From: Streptomyces sp. HM190
Lineage (GTDB): Bacteria; Actinomycetota; Actinomycetes; Streptomycetales; Streptomycetaceae
Direction of reading: 5' to 3'
DNA: 64,000 nt
Assembly: GCF_009857135.1 (NCBI RefSeq)
Contig: NZ_CP047318.1
Span: 6,076,001-6,140,000, forward strand
This document shows positions 60,437 through 64,000 of this stretch, one piece after another. Under the pieces are notes generated by a model. That model saw only the letters and a list, made by a program, of their open reading frames with translations, was not told where the DNA came from and searched no databases. The position numbers were made by a program, and so were the translations under genes. Numbering within the stretch: the first letter of the stretch is position 1; each line of letters begins with the position of its first letter.

Positions 60437-60989
60437 CGACGGGGCCGAACTGCGCCCGCTGGACCCCTGGCACGCCGAGGAGTACCTCGCGCATCTGGAG
60501 CGGGGGCGGGAGTTCATCAACCAGTACATCCCCTTCGGGTCGACCGCCACGGACGTCTCCTCCGCACGTGCCGTCCTCCAGCGGTACGCCGACATGCGCG
60601 CCGCCGACACCGGCTCCCTGCACGGCATCTGGCTGGAGGGGAAGCTCGTCGGCGGGGTCCTCTTCCTCAACTTCGACGCCGCCAACGCCAACTGCGAGGT
60701 CGGCTGCTGGCTCGAACCCGCCGGGACGGGGCGCGGACTCGTCACCCGCGCCATGCGCGTCCTCATCGACTGGGCGGTCGACGTCCGCGGCATCCACCGC
60801 GTGGAGTGGATCGCCGCCTCCGGGAACGAACCCAGCCTGAACGTGGCCCGGCGGCTGGGGATGTCGCGGGACGGCGTGCAGCGCGAGCGCCATCCCCATC
60901 GGGGGGTCCGGCACGACCTGGAGATATGGTCCGTCCTGGCGCCCGAGTGGCGTACGGCACGCGCGCGTGCCGTGCACAGGGATCGTTAA
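60414..60989 (+). CDS. GNAT acetyltransferase (RimJ/RimL type)
   Basis: 191 residues from ATG 60414, starting inside the MMPL gene. GNAT features: an N-terminal LRPLDPWHAEEYLAH, the acetyl-CoA loop region (GCWLEPAGTGRGLVTRA), and RVEWIAASGNEPSLNVARRLGM before the last strand. It would acetylate a protein N-terminus or small amine. The start has AGGATG directly beside the codon, so translation is probably coupled to MMPL. It is not clear whether the function is linked to the transporter. Confidence 0.87.
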   Translation: MYAISLGDDGAELRPLDPWHAEEYLAHLERGREFINQYIPFGSTATDVSSARAVLQRYADMRAADTGSLHGIWLEGKLVGGVLFLNFDAANANCEVGCWLEPAGTGRGLVTRAMRVLIDWAVDVRGIHRVEWIAASGNEPSLNVARRLGMSRDGVQRERHPHRGVRHDLEIWSVLAPEWRTARARAVHRDR

Positions 60990-61024
60990 GAGACCTCTCA
61001 GACAACATTCGTACGGTGCGGGGT

Positions 61025-61621
61025 ATGGGAACCAAGACAGTGGACGACGCCGCAGCCGGGACCGGCGCCGAGACGAAGACCGGCGACGAGCCGGTGGACG
61101 CGACCGAGCGGGACCCCGCGACGGACGCCGGAGCGCGGGACGCCGACGTCGACGGGACGGACGGGACCGGCGAGAGCAGCGAGTCCGATGCGGCCGACGA
61201 GGAGCTCGCGCCGGCCGCCGCCAAGGCGCAACCGGGTGTCGGTCAGGGCGCCGCGGGCATCGTCGCCGTGGTGCTCGGCCTCGTCTCGCTGACCGGCAGC
61301 TGGGTCGGCACCGTGGCCCAGGCCCGCAACCAGGTGTTCGGGCAGCTGGAGACCGCGCAGGACGCCGGTGTCGCCACGATGCTCCAGCAGTACTACGGCG
61401 ACTCGTGGAACGCCAACGCCCTCGTGTCCGGGATCTTCGCCCTGGTCGCGATGCTGGTCGGCGTCGCCGTCCTGGTCCGGCCCGCCTTCGGCGACCCCGA
61501 CCAGGTGCAGGCGCCCTGGATCAAGTCGGTCGCGTGGGCCGGTGTCTCGGTCGGCTTCATCGGACTGGTGCTCGCCGCCCTGAAGTACTCCGACATCCTG
61601 CTGGGTCTGCCGAACACCTGA
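61025..61621 (+). CDS. Membrane protein of unknown function with acidic N-terminal region
   Basis: 198 residues from ATG 61025. The first 75 residues are Asp/Glu/Thr/Ala-rich and probably disordered. Three membrane segments follow: one at about 79-95 (AAGIVAVVLGLVSLTGSWV), one at about 134-153 (ALVSGIFALVAMLVGVAVLV), and one at about 170-188. A QARNQVFGQLE stretch lies between the first two. No family known to me. It stands 35 nt after the GNAT gene, in the same direction. Confidence 0.75.
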   Translation: MGTKTVDDAAAGTGAETKTGDEPVDATERDPATDAGARDADVDGTDGTGESSESDAADEELAPAAAKAQPGVGQGAAGIVAVVLGLVSLTGSWVGTVAQARNQVFGQLETAQDAGVATMLQQYYGDSWNANALVSGIFALVAMLVGVAVLVRPAFGDPDQVQAPWIKSVAWAGVSVGFIGLVLAALKYSDILLGLPNT

Positions 61622-61668
61622 CGTACCCGCCCGAGGAGGGCGCCATCCGAAGGGGCCGCGGGCCCGTC

Positions 61669-63069
61669 GTGGGGATCCTTACGACGGACCCGGTGCCCCT
61701 CACCCGCCCCGATGCCCTCTCCGACGCCCAGCGCGCCGTGGAGTACGCCCGCATGGTCGGCGCCGAGGACATCGAACTCAACGCCCGCCTCACGCTCGGC
61801 GGTCTGATGGTCGACGCGGGCGACATGGACGCCGGCATCGCCGAGATGGAAGCGGTACGCCACCGGGTCCTCGAACGCGGACCTGCCGCCGTCGTGGGCC
61901 GCAGCCATGTCAACCTGCCCTCCAGCCTGGAGAGCGTCGGCCGCTCCCGCGAAGCCGTCCGCGTCCTGCGCGAGGGCATCGACCTGACCCGGCGGATGGG
62001 CCTGTCGGACTCCGAGGCATGGGTCTGGGGCAATCTCGCCGAGTCGCTCGTCTCCCTCGGCCAGTGGGACGAGGCACTCGACGCCGCGAACAGGTCCCGG
62101 GGCATCGGCCCGAGCGCCAGACGGCTCGGCGACAGCGCCCTCTGCGTCGCCGCCGTCGCGCTCGCCCGCGGCGACACCGCCGAGGCCCGGCGCCAACACG
62201 CCGCCGCCCAAGGCCACTTCGGCACCCACAACCCCATGCCGCAGAACAACCTGCCGCTCTCGCTCCTCGCCATCGGCATCGCCGCCGCCGAGGGCCGCCT
62301 CCCCGACGCCCGCGCCGAACTCGCCCGCGTCCTCGACGCCGGCCTCCCCGCCGGAACCCAGCGCTACGCCTGGCCACTGCTGCTCACCGCCGCCGTCGCG
62401 GAGGCCGACGCCCGGGGACTGCCCACCGCCGGTCAGGGCCGCGCGGAGGTCCTCGAACGGATCCTCGCGGTGGTCAGGAAGCTCACCACCGGCGCACCGA
62501 TCTGGCTCGCCCACGAACAGTGGGTGCGCGCCGAACTGCGGCGCGCCGAGGGCCTGATGAGCCCCGACACCTGGGCCGAGGTCGTCACCGCCTTCGAGCC
62601 CCTCGAACGCCCCTACGACCTCGCCCGCGTCCGGCACCGGCTCGCCGAGGCCCTCCTCTCGGACGGCGCCGACGACGAGGCCCGGCACCGGGCGACGGAA
62701 CTGCTCCGGCTGTCCGCCGCCGTCGCCGACCACCTCGGCGCCCGCCCGCTCGCCGAGAGCGTCCACCTCCTCGCCCGGCGCGCCCGCCTGTCCCTCGGCC
62801 GCACCGCCGGGCCGGCGCTCGCACCGGCCGACCCCGTCGCCGCCCTCGGCCTCACCGGACGTGAGCACGAGGTCCTGCGTCTGGTCGCCGCGGGCCGCAC
62901 CAACCGCCAGATCGCCGAGGAACTCTTCATCTCCCCGAAGACGGCCAGCGTCCACGTCTCCCGCATCCTCGCCAAGCTGAGCGTCGGGGGCCGCGGCGAG
63001 GCGGCGGCCCTCGCCCATCGGCTGGGGCTGTTCCCGGACGGGGTGGGGGCGGGGCCGGGGCCGCGGTGA
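61669..63069 (+). CDS. LuxR-family regulator lacking its ATPase domain (probable truncation)
   Basis: 466 residues from GTG 61669. The first 430 residues are TPR-like helical repeats (SDAQRAVEYARMVGAEDIEL and similar). The C-terminus carries a LuxR helix-turn-helix: LTGREHEVLRLVAAGRTNRQ, IAEELFISPKTASVHVSRIL. Full-length regulators of this type have about 400 more N-terminal residues including a P-loop ATPase, which is absent here. The start is uncertain: GTG 61669 has only AGGGG 13 bases away, while an in-frame ATC at 61645 has GAGGAGGG at normal spacing. It may be a non-functional remnant or a still-active DNA-binding protein. It is convergent with the dehydrogenase gene. Confidence 0.75.
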   Translation: MGILTTDPVPLTRPDALSDAQRAVEYARMVGAEDIELNARLTLGGLMVDAGDMDAGIAEMEAVRHRVLERGPAAVVGRSHVNLPSSLESVGRSREAVRVLREGIDLTRRMGLSDSEAWVWGNLAESLVSLGQWDEALDAANRSRGIGPSARRLGDSALCVAAVALARGDTAEARRQHAAAQGHFGTHNPMPQNNLPLSLLAIGIAAAEGRLPDARAELARVLDAGLPAGTQRYAWPLLLTAAVAEADARGLPTAGQGRAEVLERILAVVRKLTTGAPIWLAHEQWVRAELRRAEGLMSPDTWAEVVTAFEPLERPYDLARVRHRLAEALLSDGADDEARHRATELLRLSAAVADHLGARPLAESVHLLARRARLSLGRTAGPALAPADPVAALGLTGREHEVLRLVAAGRTNRQIAEELFISPKTASVHVSRILAKLSVGGRGEAAALAHRLGLFPDGVGAGPGPR

Positions 63070-63103
63070 CCGGGGGAGAGGTGGGGGCGGGCGCCGGGCC
63101 CGG

Positions 63104-64000
63104 CTACTTCACCCGCAGTTCCAGGATTTTGTCGTCGCCGCTCTCCGGGGAGCCCCGGCCGTCCGTCTCGCTGGTGGTCAGCCAGAGCTTGTCGCCGCCG
63201 GCGGCGACGACCGTGCGCAGGCGGCCGTACTCGCCCTCCAGGAAGGACTGGGGGTCGGCCGAGACCTTGGTGCCCTGGAGGGGGACGCGCCACAGACGCC
63301 GGCCCTTCAGGCCCGCCATCCAGACGGAACCCTCCGCCGTCGCGATGCCGCTCGGGGAGGCGTCGTCGACGCTCCACACGGCCACCGGGTCGACGAAACC
63401 GGCCTTGCCCTCCTTGCCCTCCACCTCCGGCCATCCGTAGTTCCCGCCGGGGCGGATCTGGTTCAGCTCGTCCCAGGTGTCCTGGCCGAATTCCGACGCC
63501 CACAGGCGCTGCTTGCTGTCCCAGGCGAGGCCCTGGACGTTGCGGTGGCCGTACGAATACACCAAGGAGTCGCCGAAGGGGTTGCCCGGGGCGGGCTCGC
63601 CGTCCGGGGTCATCCGGAGGATCTTGCCGCCGAGGGACTTCTTGTCCTGGGCCAGGGGCCCCTCGTAGCGCTCGCCCGTGCCGGCGTACAGCATCTGGTC
63701 GGGGCCGAAGGCGATCCGGCCGCCGTTGTGGTTGGTGCCCTTGGGGATGCCACGCAGGATCGTGTCGGGGGCGCCGAGCTGCTCGCCCTCGGGCTTCTGG
63801 GGGTCGTACAGCATGCGCACGATGCGGTTGTCGGACTCCGAGGTGAAGTAGGCGTAGATCATGTGGTCGGAGGCGTAGTCCGGGGAGACGGCGATGCCGA
63901 GGAGGCCGCCCTCGCCGGCCGCGGCCACGCCGGGGACCTCGCCGAGCTCCGTCCTCCGGCCCGACTCGGTGTCGATCCTGTTGATCGTGCCCTGGTCGCG
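63104..64000 (-). CDS. PQQ-dependent sugar dehydrogenase (GdhB/sorbosone type), 3' part
   Basis: The gene starts beyond 64,000; 298 codons are visible, ending at the stop codon 63104-63106. The six-bladed propeller carries the family signatures: GEGGLLGIAVSPDYASD, NHNGGRIAFGPDQMLYAGTG, LGGKILRMTPDGEPAPGNPF, YSYGHRNVQGLAWD and EFGQDTWDELNQIRPGGNYGWP. The family oxidises aldoses with PQQ outside the membrane, but many Streptomyces members have no proven substrate. The convergent neighbour ends 34 nt away. Confidence 0.9.
   Translation of the reverse strand, partial: RDQGTINRIDTESGRRTELGEVPGVAAAGEGGLLGIAVSPDYASDHMIYAYFTSESDNRIVRMLYDPQKPEGEQLGAPDTILRGIPKGTNHNGGRIAFGPDQMLYAGTGERYEGPLAQDKKSLGGKILRMTPDGEPAPGNPFGDSLVYSYGHRNVQGLAWDSKQRLWASEFGQDTWDELNQIRPGGNYGWPEVEGKEGKAGFVDPVAVWSVDDASPSGIATAEGSVWMAGLKGRRLWRVPLQGTKVSADPQSFLEGEYGRLRTVVAAGGDKLWLTTSETDGRGSPESGDDKILELRVK

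Overview
The window is a GC-rich actinobacterial chromosome segment that reads as Streptomyces. Coding frames have strongly G/C-biased third positions, GTG starts are common, and many junctions are ATGA or GTGA overlaps. It contains families and regulators typical of the genus: M4 proteases, Ig-like L,D-transpeptidase lipoproteins, an HATPase anti-sigma-type kinase, a small EF-hand protein, SseB-family proteins and large LuxR regulators. From memory the gene order resembles the S. coelicolor SCO5444-SCO5508 core interval. I could not search a database, so that is an inference.

Region by region. 0-5.2 kb: the end of a glycogen phosphorylase, a DUF1990 protein and two tandem secreted thermolysin-like proteases, one with a P-domain. 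5.5-15.5 kb (minus strand): glgX followed by four ABC exporter half-transporters that form two asymmetric heterodimers. 15.7-18.4 kb: two tandem L,D-transpeptidase lipoproteins. 18.5-22 kb: an enoyl-CoA hydratase, an anti-sigma-type ATPase with a tandem repeat grown from its 3' end, a YVTN beta-propeller lipoprotein and an EF-hand protein. 22.0-23.3 kb: a gene graveyard with two decayed genes. 23.4-28.1 kb (minus): a glycine-responsive block gcvT-gcvH-glyA-sdaA behind a tandem glycine riboswitch. It routes glycine to serine and then to pyruvate plus ammonia. 28.4-31.7 kb: a P-loop ATPase, two SseB-family proteins and an orphan secreted protein.

32.3-38.5 kb: a five-gene peptide ABC importer. 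38.6-42.1 kb: a TRIC-type channel, a thioesterase-like protein, a low-complexity lipoprotein and a FabR/DesT-like TetR regulator facing a two-gene small membrane protein unit across a palindromic operator. 42.3-49.1 kb: cysteine desulfurase and MnmA (tRNA 2-thiolation) with a divergent amidase between them, then a methyltransferase, a LOG-family protein, an SDR and a MetE-family protein. 49.2-57.9 kb: ligA, a GGDEF-EAL protein and gatC-gatA-(small membrane protein)-gatB. 58-64 kb: an MMPL transporter, a GNAT acetyltransferase, a membrane protein, a LuxR regulator that lacks its ATPase half, and the 3' part of a PQQ-type sugar dehydrogenase.

The window is mostly housekeeping. The most notable items are the glycine riboswitch/serine catabolic block with SseB genes nearby, the ABC exporter with a completely lost P-loop, the two related inverted-repeat intergenic elements (47.9 and 54.1 kb), the CDS-derived 25-bp repeat array (20.0 kb) and the palindrome-controlled small membrane protein operon (41.5 kb). 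I saw no tRNA, rRNA, CRISPR array or intact insertion sequence.
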